64,000 nt of DNA from Aquitalea aquatica (GCF_013911085.1 NZ_JACERN010000003.1:99250-163249), one strand, 5' to 3'. Counted from the first letter of the stretch, positions 9,099 through 20,500 are shown. Numbers and translations are program-made. The notes: a model not told the origin generated them from the sequence alone.

Positions 9099-9890
9099 AT
9101 GACCATTCTCTCCGCCAACAAGGTGAGCGTGCGCTATCCCGGCCAAGCCCGTCCGGCACTGGCCGGGGTGTCGCTGGCCATCGGCCCGGATGATCTGACC
9201 GTTGCGCTGGGTCCGTCCGGCTGCGGCAAGACTACCCTGCTCAACCTGTTCGCCGGCTTCGTTCAGCCCGATAGCGGCACGATCAGCTTTGCTGGCCAGC
9301 CGGTGACCGGGCCGGGGGCCGAGCGGGCGGTGGTGTTTCAGCATGATGCGCTACTGCCCTGGCTGAATGTGCGTGACAACGTGGCCTTTGGCCTGCGCCT
9401 GCAAGGCGTGGCCAAGGCCGAGCGGCTGGCGCGGGCCGACGAGGTACTGCGCCTGGTTGACCTGCCCGAAGCCGGCGGTCGCTATAGCTGGCAGCTGTCC
9501 GGCGGGCAGCGTCAGCGGGTGGGCATTGCCCGGGCACTGGCCAGCCATTCGCAGGTGCTGTTGATGGACGAGCCATTTGGTGCGCTGGATGCCTTTACCC
9601 GCGAGCAAATGCAGGAGCTATTGCTGAAAGTGTGGCAACAGGCGCGCCGTCGTATCTTTCTGATTACCCACGATATCGAAGAGGCGCTGTTTTTGGCCAC
9701 CGAACTGGTACTGATGTCGCCGGGGCCTGGGCGCATCGTCGAGACCCTGCGGCCGGGCTTCAGCCAGCGTTACCGGGATGGCGAGTCGGCGCGTGCCATC
9801 AAGTCCGACCCGGCCTTTATCGCCCTGCGTGAGCAATTGCTGACCACGCTGTTTGATCATCGCCGCCAGGCCGAGGAGATTGCCGCATGA
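9099..9890 (+). CDS. tauB: Taurine ABC transporter, ATP-binding protein
   Basis: A 263-residue cytoplasmic ATPase. Walker [10 protein letters not shown] is at residues 38-46, the signature [15 protein letters not shown] near 130-144 and Walker [13 protein letters not shown] just after. The Q-loop is in [14 protein letters not shown], typical of the nitrate/sulfonate/taurine subfamily. It starts 2 bp after tauA, and its end overlaps the tauC start by 4 bp (ATGA), so the two are translationally coupled. Confidence 0.95.
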   Translation: MTILSANKVSVRYPGQARPALAGVSLAIGPDDLTVALGPSGCGKTTLLNLFAGFVQPDSGTISFAGQPVTGPGAERAVVFQHDALLPWLNVRDNVAFGLRLQGVAKAERLARADEVLRLVDLPEAGGRYSWQLSGGQRQRVGIARALASHSQVLLMDEPFGALDAFTREQMQELLLKVWQQARRRIFLITHDIEEALFLATELVLMSPGPGRIVETLRPGFSQRYRDGESARAIKSDPAFIALREQLLTTLFDHRRQAEEIAA

Positions 9891-10768
9891 ATGCACTGGA
9901 AAACACCCTGGAGCAGAAACTGGCGGCGGTGGCTGCCAGCAAGCCGGTACCGGACGAGATCGTGCCTGACCCCGCCGTATTGCGCAGCGGGTGGTGGGCC
10001 CAGTATCGCCGTGGCTGGCTGAGCCTGCTCAGCCTGATTACCGTACTGGGTGGCTGGTGGGGCCTGTCGCACAGCGGCATTGTGCCGCCGCTGTTTTTGC
10101 CCTCACCGGAAGCGGTGCTGGCCAAGCTGGTCACGGTCAGCACTCAGGGCTTCATGGATGCCACGCTGTGGCAGCATCTGGCAGCCAGCTTGCAGCGCAT
10201 CGTGCTGGCGCTGGCCGCCGCAGTATTGCTGGGTATTCCGCTGGGCGTGCTGATGGGTGTCAGCCCGGTGGCACGTGGCCTGCTCGATCCGCTGATCGAA
10301 GCCTATCGCCCGGTGCCGCCGCTGGCCTATCTGCCCTTGATCGTCATCTGGTTCGGCATTGGCGAATTGTCTAAGGTATTGCTGATATTCCTGGCCGTGC
10401 TGGCACCGGTGATTATCGCCACCAGTCACGGCGTGGCACAGGTAAGCCGTAACCGCCTGCGTGCAGCGCAGACGCTGGGCGCCAGCCGCAGCCAGCTGCT
10501 GTGGTTTGTCATCCTGCCGGAAGCGCTACCGGAAATTCTCACCGGCATCCGCATTGGCCTGGGTACCGGCTGGTCCACCCTGGTGGCCGCCGAACTGGTA
10601 GCCGCCACCCGCGGGCTGGGTTTTATGGTGCAGTCTGCCGCCCAGTTCCTGGTGACCGACGTGGTGATTCTGGGCATCGTGGTGATCGCCGTCATCGCCT
10701 TTGCGCTGGAACTGGGGCTGCGGCTGCTGCAACGCCGTCTGGCTCCCTGGCATGGCCAGCAGGATTAA
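9887..10768 (+). CDS. tauC: Taurine ABC transporter, permease
   Basis: A 293-residue inner-membrane permease (BPD_transp_1 fold). Hydrophobic helices run from about residue 45 ([17 protein letters not shown]), and the ATPase-coupling EAA loop is seen as [20 protein letters not shown]. The N-terminus is a longer cytoplasmic tail. It overlaps tauB by 4 bp and is followed by tauD after about 55 bp. Confidence 0.94.
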   Translation: MNALENTLEQKLAAVAASKPVPDEIVPDPAVLRSGWWAQYRRGWLSLLSLITVLGGWWGLSHSGIVPPLFLPSPEAVLAKLVTVSTQGFMDATLWQHLAASLQRIVLALAAAVLLGIPLGVLMGVSPVARGLLDPLIEAYRPVPPLAYLPLIVIWFGIGELSKVLLIFLAVLAPVIIATSHGVAQVSRNRLRAAQTLGASRSQLLWFVILPEALPEILTGIRIGLGTGWSTLVAAELVAATRGLGFMVQSAAQFLVTDVVILGIVVIAVIAFALELGLRLLQRRLAPWHGQQD

Positions 10769-10825
10769 CCTTAGCGCCACTGCCGTGCGGTGGTGGCCAC
10801 GACTGAATGTTGCAAGGAATACATG

Positions 10826-11659
10826 ATGAGTTTGACGCTTACCCGTTTGTCCCCGGCGCTGGGTGCCATTGTCGAAGGCGTGGATCTGGCGCAGCCGCTG
10901 ACCGACAGCCAGCAGCAGGAGATACACCAGGCGCTGCTGCAGCACCAGGTGCTGTTCTTCCGTGAGCAGGACATCAGCCCGCGCCAGCAGCGTGATTTTG
11001 CCGCTCGCTTTGGCGATCTGCACACCCACCCCATCTACCCGCAGCATCCGGATGCGCCGCAGGTGATGATTCTGGATACCGACGCGTTCGACCTGAAAGA
11101 CAATGCCATCTGGCATACCGATGTCACCTTCATCGAAACCCCGCCGGCAGCTGCGGTGCTGGCGGCGCGCCAGCTGCCGGAGTTTGGTGGCGATACCCTG
11201 TGGGCCAGCAGCTTTGCCGCCTGGGATGCGCTGTCCGACCGCCTGAAAGCCTTGCTTGATGGCCTTACCGCCACCCACGACTTTACCAAGACCTTCCCGC
11301 TCAAGCGTTTTGGCCTGACGCCGGCCGACCGCGAGAAATGGGAGCAAACCCGGCGCGACAATCCGCCGCTGAGCCACCCGGTGGTGCGTACCCACCCAGA
11401 GAGCGGTCGCAAGGGCTTGTTTGTGAATGGCGGTTTCACTACCGAAATCAACGAATTGCCTGAAGAAGAGGGCGCAGCCTTGCTGGCTTTCCTGCTGGCT
11501 CATCAGGCAAGGCCAGAGTTCAGCATCCGCTGGCGCTGGCAGGCCGGGGACGTGGCTTTCTGGGACAATCGTTCCACCAGCCATTATGCGGTGGACGATT
11601 ACCGCCCGACGCGCCGCATCATGCACCGTGCCACCATTCTGGGCGACAAGCCGTTCTAA
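10826..11659 (+). CDS. tauD: Taurine dioxygenase
   Basis: An Fe(II)/2-oxoglutarate-dependent dioxygenase that hydroxylates taurine, releasing sulfite and aminoacetaldehyde. About 277 residues against 283 in E. coli. The iron facial triad is visible: HTD within [13 protein letters not shown], and the distal His in RIMHRATI; the 2-oxoglutarate Arg follows (RRIMHR region). The start at ATG 10826 is chosen because AAGGA lies 8 nt upstream; ATG 10823 in the same frame is equally possible. It is the last gene of the tauABCD operon, which ends at a hairpin at 11688. Confidence 0.95.
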   Translation: MSLTLTRLSPALGAIVEGVDLAQPLTDSQQQEIHQALLQHQVLFFREQDISPRQQRDFAARFGDLHTHPIYPQHPDAPQVMILDTDAFDLKDNAIWHTDVTFIETPPAAAVLAARQLPEFGGDTLWASSFAAWDALSDRLKALLDGLTATHDFTKTFPLKRFGLTPADREKWEQTRRDNPPLSHPVVRTHPESGRKGLFVNGGFTTEINELPEEEGAALLAFLLAHQARPEFSIRWRWQAGDVAFWDNRSTSHYAVDDYRPTRRIMHRATILGDKPF

Positions 11660-11687
11660 GTCAGTGTGTTGCGCGGCTGAAATGACA

Positions 11688-11714
11688 AAAGCCACCCCGC
11701 GGGGTGGCTTTTAC
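11688..11714. terminator. Bidirectional terminator between tauD and dbpA
   Basis: AAAAGCCACCCC/GGGGTGGCTTTT with a short CGC-type loop has A and T runs on both sides and lies between the two convergent genes. Confidence 0.88.
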
Positions 11715-11733
11715 ATGGCTGGCAGCTGGGGGC

Positions 11734-13119
11734 TTATTCGACAAAACGCATCTTGAACAAGCGGCCCTTGATCTTGCTGACCGACAATTGTTCGAAGGCT
11801 TGCTGGGCGATGTCGCGTTGCAGGGCAACAAAGCTGGCGCCTTCCAGCACGTTGATCTTGCCGACATGGCTGCCGGCAATGCCGCCTTCGCCGGTCAGTG
11901 CACCCAGGATATCGCCGGGGCGCAGCTTGTCACGTTTGCCGCCGGCAATTTCCAGCGTCACCATGGCCGGAATCAGCTGGCCGCCCGGAGCCGGGGTCAG
12001 TTCGGTGACTTCGGCCCAGGTGAGCGGGGCTTTCTGGTAATCCTCGATTTGCACCAGACGACGCGCATCGTTTTCGCAGGTCAGGGTCATGGCCAGGCCA
12101 TGCAGCTCGCCGCGACCGGTACGGCCGATACGGTGAATGTGGATTTCCGGGTCGTGGCTCACGTCCACATTGATCACCAGATCCAGCTCCTTGATATCCA
12201 GGCCACGGGCGGCCACGTCGGTGGCCACCAGCACGGTGGTGCTCTTGTTGGCAAAGCGCAGCAGGATCTGGTCGCGGTCGCGCTGTTCCAGATCGCCATA
12301 CAGGGCCAGTGCCGAGAAACCACGGTTTTGCAGGTCTTTCACCAGCTCCTTGCAGCGTTCCTTGGTATTGCAGAAGGCCAGCGCCGAAGCCGGGCGCACA
12401 TGCTGCAGGATGCGGGTGACGGTTTCCAGGCGGGTTTCCGGCTTGACCTTGTAAAACCATTGTTCGATATGGTCGCCGCTGTGCAGGGCCTGTACTTTCA
12501 CTTCTACCGGCTGGCGCAGGAACTGCGCGCTGGCCTTGCGGATGGTGTCCGGGTAGGTGGCCGAGAACAGCAGGGTCTGGCGGGTACGCGGGCAGGCGCG
12601 CACGATGCCGACGATTTCTTCGATGAAGCCCATGTCAATCATGCGGTCGGCCTCGTCCAGCACCAGCATTTTCACATTGGACAGATCCAGCGACTGGCGG
12701 AACAGATGGTCCTGCAGCCGGCCAGGCGTGCCCACCACGATGTGCGCGCCGTGTTCCAGCGAGCCGCGCTGCGGGCCCATGGGCGAGCCGCCCGTGAGGG
12801 TGACTACCTTGATATTGTCGATGCCGCGGGCCAAGCGGCGGATTTCCTGCGCCACCTGGTCGGCCAGTTCGCGGGTAGGGCAGAGCACCAGGCCCTGCAC
12901 GGCGAACCAGCGCGGATTGATGCCGGCCAGCATGCCAAGGCCGAAGGCTGCCGTTTTGCCGCTACCGGTCTTGGCCTGGGCGATCAGGTCGCGTCCTTCC
13001 AGAATCACCGGCAGGCTTTCGGCCTGGATGGGGGTCATGCTGTGATAACCCAGGCTGTCCAGATTGGAAAGCAGGGCGGCAGGCAGCGCGGTGAGGCTGG
13101 AAAAGGCGATTTTTTTCAC
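11734..13119 (-). CDS. dbpA: ATP-dependent RNA helicase DbpA
   Basis: A DEAD-box helicase that remodels 23S rRNA (hairpin 92) during large-subunit assembly. Motifs seen: Q motif near GYHSMTPIQAE, Walker A AKTGSGKT, PTRELADQV, DEAD in VLDEADRM, SAT in LLFSATYP, and HRIGRTGR. The C-terminal domain with RPGDILGALTG and IGKINV-type strands (here VGKINVLEGASFVAL) is the DbpA RNA-binding module, which separates it from other DEAD proteins. I chose GTG 13119 (VKKIAFSSLTALPAALL) because E. coli DbpA aligns from there; the frame stays open to 13281, but that extension is Cys/His-rich and unlike the family. About 461 residues. Confidence 0.93.
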   Translation of the reverse strand: MKKIAFSSLTALPAALLSNLDSLGYHSMTPIQAESLPVILEGRDLIAQAKTGSGKTAAFGLGMLAGINPRWFAVQGLVLCPTRELADQVAQEIRRLARGIDNIKVVTLTGGSPMGPQRGSLEHGAHIVVGTPGRLQDHLFRQSLDLSNVKMLVLDEADRMIDMGFIEEIVGIVRACPRTRQTLLFSATYPDTIRKASAQFLRQPVEVKVQALHSGDHIEQWFYKVKPETRLETVTRILQHVRPASALAFCNTKERCKELVKDLQNRGFSALALYGDLEQRDRDQILLRFANKSTTVLVATDVAARGLDIKELDLVINVDVSHDPEIHIHRIGRTGRGELHGLAMTLTCENDARRLVQIEDYQKAPLTWAEVTELTPAPGGQLIPAMVTLEIAGGKRDKLRPGDILGALTGEGGIAGSHVGKINVLEGASFVALQRDIAQQAFEQLSVSKIKGRLFKMRFVE

Positions 13120-13256
13120 GGACTTGGCGATGTAACGACAGAAAGGGTGGGCAGTGTAACAGCTGCGGCGGCATTGTCCAAACAAGCCTTGCTGCACGTG
13201 GGGTAAAGCTGACGGCTTGTGGCATTTTTTGCTGTGTGCTGAATGACTTGGCACAA

Positions 13257-13289
13257 GAAAAAACGCCAGTGAGCGGCTCACTGGCGTTG
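13257..13289 (-). terminator. Terminator of the heme-motif chemoreceptor gene
   Basis: On the minus strand AACGCCAGTGAGC/GCTCACTGGCGTT is followed by TTTTC, immediately beyond the stop at 13308. Confidence 0.85.
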
Positions 13290-13307
13290 TCGGTGGTGTT
13301 ATCCGGC

Positions 13308-14936
13308 TTATACCTTGAAGCGGGCTACCGAGTCGTTCAGTCCTGCGGCCAGGCTTTCCAGCTCTTCTGCCGAGCGCACGGTGTGCTGGATGGCGTTGTC
13401 GTTGGTGCTGGCCAGTTCGGCAATGCTGTCGATATTGCGGGTGACGCGCTGGCTGGTTTCGCGCTGCTGCTCGGTCACCTGCACGATCTGGCGCAGACCA
13501 TTGCGTACGGCGGTGGCCGAATCGCTGGCCGATTCCAGCACGCTGGCCACTTGTCCTGCCGACTGGTGGCTGGCTTCCAGCGAGGTCAGGCTGGCGGCCA
13601 CCGCCTGGCGTACCGCTTCGGTCTTGTGGTTGAGCGCGCCAGTGACGGTGTCGATTTCGCGGGCGGACAGGGCGGATTTTTCCGCCAGCTTGCGCACTTC
13701 ATCGGCCACCACGGCAAAGCCGCGCCCGGCTTCACCGGCGCGGGCTGCTTCAATGGCGGCATTCAGCGCCAGCAGATTGGTCTGTTCGGCGATGTCGCGC
13801 ACCTGTTGCGTCATGCTGGTGATGGAGCTGGTGGATTTCACCAGCTCGGTTTCCGCCTCGGCCATCATTTCCACCGCCTGCTGCACCTGATTGACCTCCT
13901 GTTGCAGCTGGGTGAGGTTGCGGCGGCCCTGTTCCGAGCGCTGCAGGCTTTCGTCTGATTGTTCCAGCACCTGTTCGGCGTGGCGTGCGATTTCGCCGAT
14001 ATGCTGTGCCAGCTGCTCCACGGCTTGTGCCGCATCCTGCGACTGGGCGTTTTGGGTACGTGAACTGTCAGCCAGCTTTTCTGCACCACTGCTGAGCTGG
14101 CCGGCAGAGGAGGCTACCGTGCGGGCTGCGCTGCCAACTTGTCTGACCAGATCGGCAATCGAGCCCAGCATCTGATTGAACAGGCCGGCGGTCTGGCCGA
14201 TTTCATCCTGATGGCGCACTTCCAGCCGGCGGGTAAGATCGCCTTCGCCCTTGGCCAGTTCCGACAGGCCACCGGCCATGGCTTGCAGCGGCCGGGTGAC
14301 GAAGCTGCGAATAAAGAAGAAGACCACCGCCATCAGCGGCAGCGAGGCGACGACGGCGAACAGAATGCTCTGGTTGCGGAACTGGGTGACCGAGGCATAG
14401 GGTTTTTCCAGCGAAATACGCATGCTGACCGCACCCAGCGGTGTACCGGCACTCACCTGGTGGCAGCCCATGCAGTTCTTGCCCAGATAATTGGCTGATG
14501 CACGCGCCGGGTACACCACATGCAGGTGTTCGCCCAGTTGCGGGGTGGATTCGATGGCGATAAACGGCTGACCACTGGCGAGCGCCCCTTTTTCTGCCTC
14601 ATCTGCCGCATGCGCCTTATCGCCGGCATTGCCGGGGCCAAACTGCTTGCTTACGGCGTCGCCACGGATCACCCGCAGCTCGCGCACCGCAGATAATTCC
14701 TTGATCTGATCCAGGAATACATCACGCTGGCCTACCGTGCCGGTCATCATCATGCCGGTGAGGCCGGCTAGCGTCATTTCATTCATGCTGCTGGCCAGAT
14801 CCTTGGCCTGTGATACGGCGATGTCTCGGCTGACCGTGGTTTCCCAGGCAATCAGCCCGCTCCACGCCAGTACCAGGCAGCACCAGATGGCACTGGTCAG
14901 TCTCAGCCAGATTGGCCATTCGGAAAATTTTCTCAT
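13308..14936 (-). CDS. Methyl-accepting chemotaxis protein with periplasmic CXXCH motif
   Basis: A 542-residue transmembrane chemoreceptor. TM1 is at about residues 12-30, a periplasmic sensor domain at 31-189, TM2 at 190-210 ([19 protein letters not shown]), then HAMP and the signalling domain with [20 protein letters not shown] and [19 protein letters not shown]. The sensor contains NCMGCHQV (residues 154-161), the CXXCH signature for covalent heme c attachment, placed late in the domain as in heme-containing PAS-like chemoreceptor sensors. This suggests redox, oxygen or NO sensing, but attachment of heme is an inference. It is monocistronic with its own terminator. Confidence 0.92.
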   Translation of the reverse strand: MRKFSEWPIWLRLTSAIWCCLVLAWSGLIAWETTVSRDIAVSQAKDLASSMNEMTLAGLTGMMMTGTVGQRDVFLDQIKELSAVRELRVIRGDAVSKQFGPGNAGDKAHAADEAEKGALASGQPFIAIESTPQLGEHLHVVYPARASANYLGKNCMGCHQVSAGTPLGAVSMRISLEKPYASVTQFRNQSILFAVVASLPLMAVVFFFIRSFVTRPLQAMAGGLSELAKGEGDLTRRLEVRHQDEIGQTAGLFNQMLGSIADLVRQVGSAARTVASSAGQLSSGAEKLADSSRTQNAQSQDAAQAVEQLAQHIGEIARHAEQVLEQSDESLQRSEQGRRNLTQLQQEVNQVQQAVEMMAEAETELVKSTSSITSMTQQVRDIAEQTNLLALNAAIEAARAGEAGRGFAVVADEVRKLAEKSALSAREIDTVTGALNHKTEAVRQAVAASLTSLEASHQSAGQVASVLESASDSATAVRNGLRQIVQVTEQQRETSQRVTRNIDSIAELASTNDNAIQHTVRSAEELESLAAGLNDSVARFKV

Positions 14937-15201
14937 TGCAAACGGGAGCCCCGCCTCCTTATGTTGTTGCTTATGTTTTTATTGAGCCGTCATGGCCTGT
15001 AACAGCGGCCAGCGTAACGTAGGTCATATTAACTGTGCTTGGTTTAAGTCAAATTTTTTCCCGCGATGGCGGCATTGGCACGATGCGGCTTGGGAGATCG
15101 CGTGATTTCTGCAACAATCCCGCCTCAATCAACAGGCAGCACCTTGAATCTGGCACTTGCGTGCTGCGGTCAGGGTGCTTGGCCACCAGTCAGGAGTCCT
15201 C

Positions 15202-16452
15202 ATGCAGCAGCCCACGTCCTCATCCAGTGTCGCCATCATCGGCGGAGGTCCGTCCGGCCTGATGGCTGCCGAGGTGCTGGCGGCTGTGGGCGTGGCGGTG
15301 ACGGTGTATGACGCCATGCCGTCGGTGGGGCGCAAATTCCTGCTGGCCGGTGTCGGCGGCATGAATATCACTCACGCCGAAGCCAAGGCCGATTTCCTCA
15401 GCCGCTACCGCGAGCGTGAGGCCGAGCTGAGCGTGCTGCTGCAGGATTTCGATGCCGACCAGCTACGCGAATGGGTGCATGGGCTGGGGGTGGAAACCTT
15501 TGTCGGCAGTTCTGGCAAGGTATTTCCGCGCGAAATGAAGGCCGCCCCCTTGCTGCGTGCCTGGCTGTCGCGCTTGCGTGAAGGCGGGGTGCAGTTCCGG
15601 GTGCGCCACCGCTGGCTGGGCTGGGCTGCTCACGGCGCCTTGCGCTTCAGTACGCCAGATGGTGAATCGGAAGTTCAACACGCTGCCGTATTGCTGGCAC
15701 TGGGCGGTGGTAGCTGGAAAAAGCTGGGTTCGGATGGCAGCTGGCTGCCCTTGCTCAGCGAACAGGGGGTTGCCGTGCGGCCCTTGTTGCCGGCCAATTG
15801 CGGCTTTGACTGCAACTGGAGTGCGCACTTTGCCGACAAGTTTGCCGGCCAGCCACTGAAGACGGTGACGCTGGAATTTACCGATCTGGCGGGCAATACC
15901 GTGCGCAAGACCGGCGAGTGTGTGGTGACGCACTATGGTGTGGAAGGCAATCTGATCTATGCGTTTTCCGCCGCACTGCGCGACACGCTGCTGGCGCAGG
16001 GTTCGGCCACCTGTTATCTGGATTTGTTGTCACAGAAAAGCGCCGAACAGGTACTGAGCGAAGTCGCCCACCCGCGTGGCTCGCGTTCGCTGTCCAGCCA
16101 TTTGCAAAGCCGGCTCAATCTCAAGGGCGTACGGGCCGGCCTGCTGCGCGAGTGTCTGAGCAAGGAAGCCTTTACCGATATGAGCGCGCTGGCCGCCGGT
16201 ATCAAGCGCCTGCCGCTGACCGTATATGCCACGCGGCCCATCGACGAAGCCATCAGCACTGCCGGTGGTGTCCGTTTCGAAGCCGTGGACGAGCGGCTGA
16301 TGCTCAAGGCCTTGCCCGGGGTGTTCTGCGCCGGAGAAATGCTGGATTGGGAAGCGCCAACCGGCGGCTACCTGCTGACCGCCTGCCTGGCCAGTGGCCG
16401 CGCTGCCGGGCTGGGCATGCTGGACTGGTTAGGTCTTGAACGGGCGGTTTAA
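15202..16452 (+). CDS. NAD(P)/FAD-dependent oxidoreductase (HI0933/BaiN-type, PP_4765-like)
   Basis: A 416-residue flavoprotein. The FAD-binding Rossmann motif is GGGPSGLMAAE (about residues 14-24). The family blocks GRKFLLAGVGGMNITHAE, LALGGGSWKKLGSDG and the C-terminal FCAGEMLDWEAPTGGYLL are typical of the HI0933-like flavoproteins, more precisely the group represented by Pseudomonas PP_4765. The substrate is unknown. ATG 15202 is chosen because CAGGAG lies 6-11 nt upstream; the frame is open further upstream to 15157. It stands alone between the chemoreceptor (divergent) and a 485-bp gap. Confidence 0.85.
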   Translation: MQQPTSSSSVAIIGGGPSGLMAAEVLAAVGVAVTVYDAMPSVGRKFLLAGVGGMNITHAEAKADFLSRYREREAELSVLLQDFDADQLREWVHGLGVETFVGSSGKVFPREMKAAPLLRAWLSRLREGGVQFRVRHRWLGWAAHGALRFSTPDGESEVQHAAVLLALGGGSWKKLGSDGSWLPLLSEQGVAVRPLLPANCGFDCNWSAHFADKFAGQPLKTVTLEFTDLAGNTVRKTGECVVTHYGVEGNLIYAFSAALRDTLLAQGSATCYLDLLSQKSAEQVLSEVAHPRGSRSLSSHLQSRLNLKGVRAGLLRECLSKEAFTDMSALAAGIKRLPLTVYATRPIDEAISTAGGVRFEAVDERLMLKALPGVFCAGEMLDWEAPTGGYLLTACLASGRAAGLGMLDWLGLERAV

Positions 16453-16937
16453 CAGTGGCTGCGACCATTTTTCCACGGCAACTATTTAATTGATGGTGAC
16501 GATGCAGCATGGTTGTGCGCGCCAGCACCTCCACTACCGGTGGTCTGGCAAGAGAGTGCGCCGCCGGATAACCAGCCTGTGTCGCTGCTGCGCAGTGGTG
16601 GTCATGCGGCGCTGGTCTGATGCTGCGTGCATCCTGTCTGCCACTCCCTCTCCTGCTGCTCTCCACCCACTACGCGCCGCTCACAAAAGCCCTGTTGTGG
16701 CGTTGCGCCTTTTGGTCGTACTGCTTGTTTTGTCTGTGTCGGTGCGCTTTGCCTGGGGCCACTACGCTATTTTGTTAGCCGCACTAAAGCTGCTGCCTGG
16801 CTGGTCCGCTTGGCAGTGCCCTTGCCTAATGCTCTGAATTTTTGATGTCAATGTCCTTGCTTGGCGGCTATACCGTAGCAATAGCCCGGCATGCCGGCAG
16901 CAAGGCTTGATAGCCTTGGCACAATTCAGGGTGGGGT
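16453..16937. other. Intergenic region with palindromic repeat
   Basis: 485 bp with no credible gene. It holds copy 2 of the dispersed element (16676-16782). The part after it (16783-16937) should carry the promoter of the hybrid kinase, which begins behind GGGTGGGGT. Confidence 0.5.
16676..16782. repeat. Dispersed imperfect-palindrome element, copy 2 (about 107 bp)
   Basis: Left end GCCGCTCACAAAA (16676-16688) and right end ATTTTGTTAGCCGC (16769-16782) are inverted repeats. The right 22 bases match copy 1 (2599-2620) with a few differences, and CGTTGCGCCT follows the left end in both. The central parts have diverged. Probably a MITE-like or REP-like repeat. Confidence 0.6.
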
Positions 16938-19900
16938 ATGCGCCAAAAAATAAGCAACAAGGTACTTCAGACCTTGTCTATTAGCCGGGCGGTTTTACTG
17001 ATTGTCATCTTGTTGGGCGGAATCCAGCTGGCCTGGATTGCCGAGTTGCTGGTGGTGTCCTGGGCCAACTATCAACAAGCCGAACAGCTGATGCAGTTGA
17101 ACAATATCAACCGGCAACTGTTCATGGTGGCTGATCTGTCGCGGCGTGAATCCATTCAGGCCCGCATTCTGCTGAACCGTAACACGGCACCGGGTGTGGC
17201 CGAGCGCGCCGCGTTGTCACGTTTGCAGCAGGGGACGGATTTCTGGGCCGGGCAAGTGTTGCAGTCCTTCCGGCAGTTGTCGGACGATCGTCACTATGGC
17301 GAGCAGTTTTCCGGGCAATTGCAAAATTTCAAACGGCTACGCAATGAAGTCAATTCCCGGCTGAACGAGTCCTTCGCCCGCGATGAAACCCTCAGCTATG
17401 GGCTGGAGCTGGCGATACGCAATGTCCAGGGCACACTGAGTTCCATGATGGTGGAAACCGGCAACCGCATCGACCTCAGCGGCAGTGCCGACATCAATTT
17501 GCTGGACACCATCAAGCAGGATGGCTGGCTGGTGGCGCGCAGCCTGCGGGCCGCTGCCATGGGGCTGGTGTTGCGGGCAGAGCTTAACTCCATGCTGAGT
17601 GAAACCGAGGAGGAGGACCTGCGCGCCCGCTTGGACCTGGCTGGTGTACTGCTGGAAAAACTGCGCACCGATGCCCGCTATGCCAATGATCCGCGGCTGA
17701 CGCAGCGCATGCGGCAATTTTCCGCGCTGGCCCTGCAACTGAATATCCAGACCAAGCAGCAAACCCAGATATTGCGTGAGCATGGCAACAATCCGCTGGC
17801 AGCAGCCCAACTGCAAAGGCAGTTGACGCAAACCCAGGATGCTGCGCGCGATACCTTCATGGTTTTGTCCGACATGACTGGCGAACTGATCCAGCAGAAT
17901 CATCAACACTATCGCCGCCTGCTGCTGCGCGACAGCTTGCTGGGAGCGTTCTTGCTGGTGCTGGGCGTGGCCTTGCTGTACTTCATGGTGCGCAAGGTGC
18001 TGCAGCCGCTCAATCATCAGCAGCGCATGCTGGATGCCGCCGGCGACGCCATCATGACCATCAGCGATAGCGGCATGATCCAGAGCGCTGCCGCCGGTGC
18101 CGAGCGTATGTTTGATTACCCGATGGGCGGGCTGCTCGGCTTGCCCATCGATCAGTTGCTACGCATGGGCGATGACCTGGACAAGGCCATGCTGCTGGCC
18201 GGGGATGAGGTGGGCATCAATTTGCAGGGCCTGGGCATGGAACGCAGCGGTCGCTGTTTTTTTGCCGGGCTGACCTTGACCCGCTTCCAGGACAGCAGTG
18301 CCCATACTGTTTATCTGCTGATCGTCCGTAATGAACACGAGCGCAGGCTGGCCGAACATTCGCTGGAGCGCAATCTGGACATGCTGTCGGCCATTTCCCA
18401 TGTGGAAAACCTGATGTTGTGCCGCTGGCCGCGCGAGCAGGTGCTGAACCGGCTGCTGGATGAGTTCAAACGCTTTGCCGCAGCGGCGGATGGCTTCCTG
18501 CTGGAGCTGTTCAATGTCAGCGATGGATCGCTGAATATCAATGTGCAGGCCGGGCAGTGGCCGGCACATTTTCCAGACCTGGCCAGCATCCGGAATGAGC
18601 TGGACCCGGTCAGCTACCTGATGTCGGCCCTGGCCAACGAGTCGGCATGGGCGAGTTTGCCCGTGGTACAGGATGAACAGATTCACGCCATCATCTGCCT
18701 GCGCGGCGCGGACCCCTTGCTGGTGGAAAAGGATATCCGGCCCCTGGTCAGTTCCTGCGCCAGTATTCTGGGTTTCTATGACGAGGAAGACCGTCGCCTG
18801 CATTCGGAAGCGCAGCTACGGGCGGTATTGCAGGAAGAAGAGGCGATCTATTCCGCTTCGCCGGTCGGCCTGTTGCGGCTGAACGCCAATATGCAGATTG
18901 TCCGCGCCAACCGCATGGCCGAAGCGATGTTCCTCCGCGGCCGCGAGCAATTGCCGGGCCGGCATCTGATGGAGCTGGTGCTGTCCGACGAAGGCTGGTT
19001 CGAACTGACCAGTCAGTTGAATGACATGGTGCAAAAGCAGACCAAGCTAGGCTGCGAGATCGAATGCAAGAGCGGGCAGGGTGCGCCGATCTGGGTCTTG
19101 TTCGAGGGTATGAACCTGTTTGCTGAACAGCCGGAGCAGGGGGCGATTCTGGCCTGTATCGATATTTCCGAACGCAAGCAGGCCGAGCGCGAGTTGCTGG
19201 AAGCGCGCGATCAGGCTAATTCGGCCAATAAGGCCAAGTCGGCCTTTCTGGCCACCATGAGTCATGAAATCCGCACGCCAATGAACGGCGTGCTGGGCAT
19301 GCTGGAGTTGCTGGCGATGACTGCGCTGGATGCGGAGCAGAAAGACTCGGTGGACACCATACAGGAGTCGGCGCGCACCTTGCTGCGGCTGATCGATGAC
19401 ATCCTGGATTTTTCCAAGATCGAGGCCGACAAGCTGGAGGTGGTGATGACCCCCACTGCGCTGCGGCCCATGTTGGAACAGGTGCATACCCTGTATTCGC
19501 AGGCAGTCGCGCGCAAAGGGCTGGAGTTCGTGCTGGAGATCGATCCACGCGTGGCCGCCGCCGTGGTGGTGGACCCCTTACGGGTACGCCAGATTTTGCA
19601 GAACTTCGTCAGCAATGCGGTGAAATTTACTGCCCATGGCCGGATTGCCTTGCGCGTGCTGTTGCTGGAAGAAGAAGGCCACTCGCAAACCTTGCGTTTT
19701 GAAGTGCAGGATAGCGGTATTGGCATCAATGCCGAGGGCCTGGCCAAACTGTTTCAGCCCTTTACTCAGGCCGAGTCCGATACCTCACGCCGCTTTGGCG
19801 GCACCGGGCTGGGGCTGACTATCTGTCGCCGGCTGGCCAAGCTGATGGGCGGGGAAGTGAGTCTGGACAGCGCGGTCGGGCAGGGTAGCTGCGCTTCGCT

Positions 19901-20408
19901 ATTGCTGGTGGTGGCCATGGCCGATGCGCATGAATTGGAAGAATCGCTGCAACAGCTGCCGGGCGGTGCGGCCAGCCTGGTGAGCAATCAGGACCAGGCG
20001 ACCCTGCCGATTCTGTTTGCCGAGGATAATCCCACCAACCGCAAGCTGGCGACCCTGCAGCTGGAAAAGCTGGGTTACCGGGTGGAACTGGCCGAAGACG
20101 GTGCCGAGGCTTATGCCAAGTGGCAGGACGGCCATTTCAGCCTGCTGCTGACCGACTGCCAGATGCCGAATACCGATGGCTACCAGTTGGCGCGGCTGAT
20201 CCGTAATTATGAGGCGGAACACCCGGCCAGAACGCCGACCACCATCATCGCCTGCACCGCCAATGCCGGAGTGGAAGAGCAGGAAAAAACCAGCGCAGCC
20301 GGCATGGATGATTTTCTCACCAAGCCATTATCCATCGTGGCCTTGTCAGCCATGCTGGACAAGTATCTGGGGCCAGTGCGACAGGCAGCCGACAGCCGTA
20401 CGCAGTAG
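16938..20408 (+). CDS. Hybrid sensor histidine kinase/response regulator with PAS domains
   Basis: A 1156-residue membrane-bound hybrid kinase. TM1 is at about residues 18-42 and TM2 at about 333-351, enclosing a roughly 290-residue, largely helical periplasmic sensor. It is followed by a PAS-like region (about 358-470), a GAF-like stretch and a second PAS (about 635-755). HisKA has [12 protein letters not shown] with the phospho-acceptor at His776. The ATPase has the N box ([10 protein letters not shown]) and [14 protein letters not shown]-terminal receiver carries the phospho-acceptor Asp1073 ([14 protein letters not shown]) and Lys in FLTKPL. There is no Hpt domain, so a separate phosphotransfer protein is needed. 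The architecture recalls the BvgS/EvgS/ArcB classes. The only neighbour downstream is a TrfB-like regulator. Confidence 0.92.
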   Translation: MRQKISNKVLQTLSISRAVLLIVILLGGIQLAWIAELLVVSWANYQQAEQLMQLNNINRQLFMVADLSRRESIQARILLNRNTAPGVAERAALSRLQQGTDFWAGQVLQSFRQLSDDRHYGEQFSGQLQNFKRLRNEVNSRLNESFARDETLSYGLELAIRNVQGTLSSMMVETGNRIDLSGSADINLLDTIKQDGWLVARSLRAAAMGLVLRAELNSMLSETEEEDLRARLDLAGVLLEKLRTDARYANDPRLTQRMRQFSALALQLNIQTKQQTQILREHGNNPLAAAQLQRQLTQTQDAARDTFMVLSDMTGELIQQNHQHYRRLLLRDSLLGAFLLVLGVALLYFMVRKVLQPLNHQQRMLDAAGDAIMTISDSGMIQSAAAGAERMFDYPMGGLLGLPIDQLLRMGDDLDKAMLLAGDEVGINLQGLGMERSGRCFFAGLTLTRFQDSSAHTVYLLIVRNEHERRLAEHSLERNLDMLSAISHVENLMLCRWPREQVLNRLLDEFKRFAAAADGFLLELFNVSDGSLNINVQAGQWPAHFPDLASIRNELDPVSYLMSALANESAWASLPVVQDEQIHAIICLRGADPLLVEKDIRPLVSSCASILGFYDEEDRRLHSEAQLRAVLQEEEAIYSASPVGLLRLNANMQIVRANRMAEAMFLRGREQLPGRHLMELVLSDEGWFELTSQLNDMVQKQTKLGCEIECKSGQGAPIWVLFEGMNLFAEQPEQGAILACIDISERKQAERELLEARDQANSANKAKSAFLATMSHEIRTPMNGVLGMLELLAMTALDAEQKDSVDTIQESARTLLRLIDDILDFSKIEADKLEVVMTPTALRPMLEQVHTLYSQAVARKGLEFVLEIDPRVAAAVVVDPLRVRQILQNFVSNAVKFTAHGRIALRVLLLEEEGHSQTLRFEVQDSGIGINAEGLAKLFQPFTQAESDTSRRFGGTGLGLTICRRLAKLMGGEVSLDSAVGQGSCASLLLVVAMADAHELEESLQQLPGGAASLVSNQDQATLPILFAEDNPTNRKLATLQLEKLGYRVELAEDGAEAYAKWQDGHFSLLLTDCQMPNTDGYQLARLIRNYEAEHPARTPTTIIACTANAGVEEQEKTSAAGMDDFLTKPLSIVALSAMLDKYLGPVRQAADSRTQ

Positions 20409-20462
20409 TCCGGCAGCGGCCAAACAGCAGGTTTTCCCCCGGTATACCGCGCTATGGCCGCC

Positions 20463-20500
20463 TTTGATGGAAATCAAATAATGCATTTTTTATGCAAGCA
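20463..20500. promoter_or_regulatory. Inverted repeats upstream of the TrfB-like gene
   Basis: TTTGATGGAAATCAAA is a 6-bp-arm inverted repeat, followed closely by TGCAT-TTTTT-ATGCA. They lie about 120 bp before the TrfB-like start, where an operator or promoter would be expected. The function is a guess. Confidence 0.3.

Noticed and set aside
11704..13206. 500-codon open frame on the plus strand opposite dbpA
   Set aside because: It lies over the intact helicase gene, and its product is the compositional shadow of GC-rich codons (many Ala, Gly, Gln, His) with no domain.
13120..13281. 54-codon N-terminal extension of dbpA
   Set aside because: Runs into the neighbouring gene's terminator and has no similarity to DbpA N-termini; GTG 13119 fits the family.
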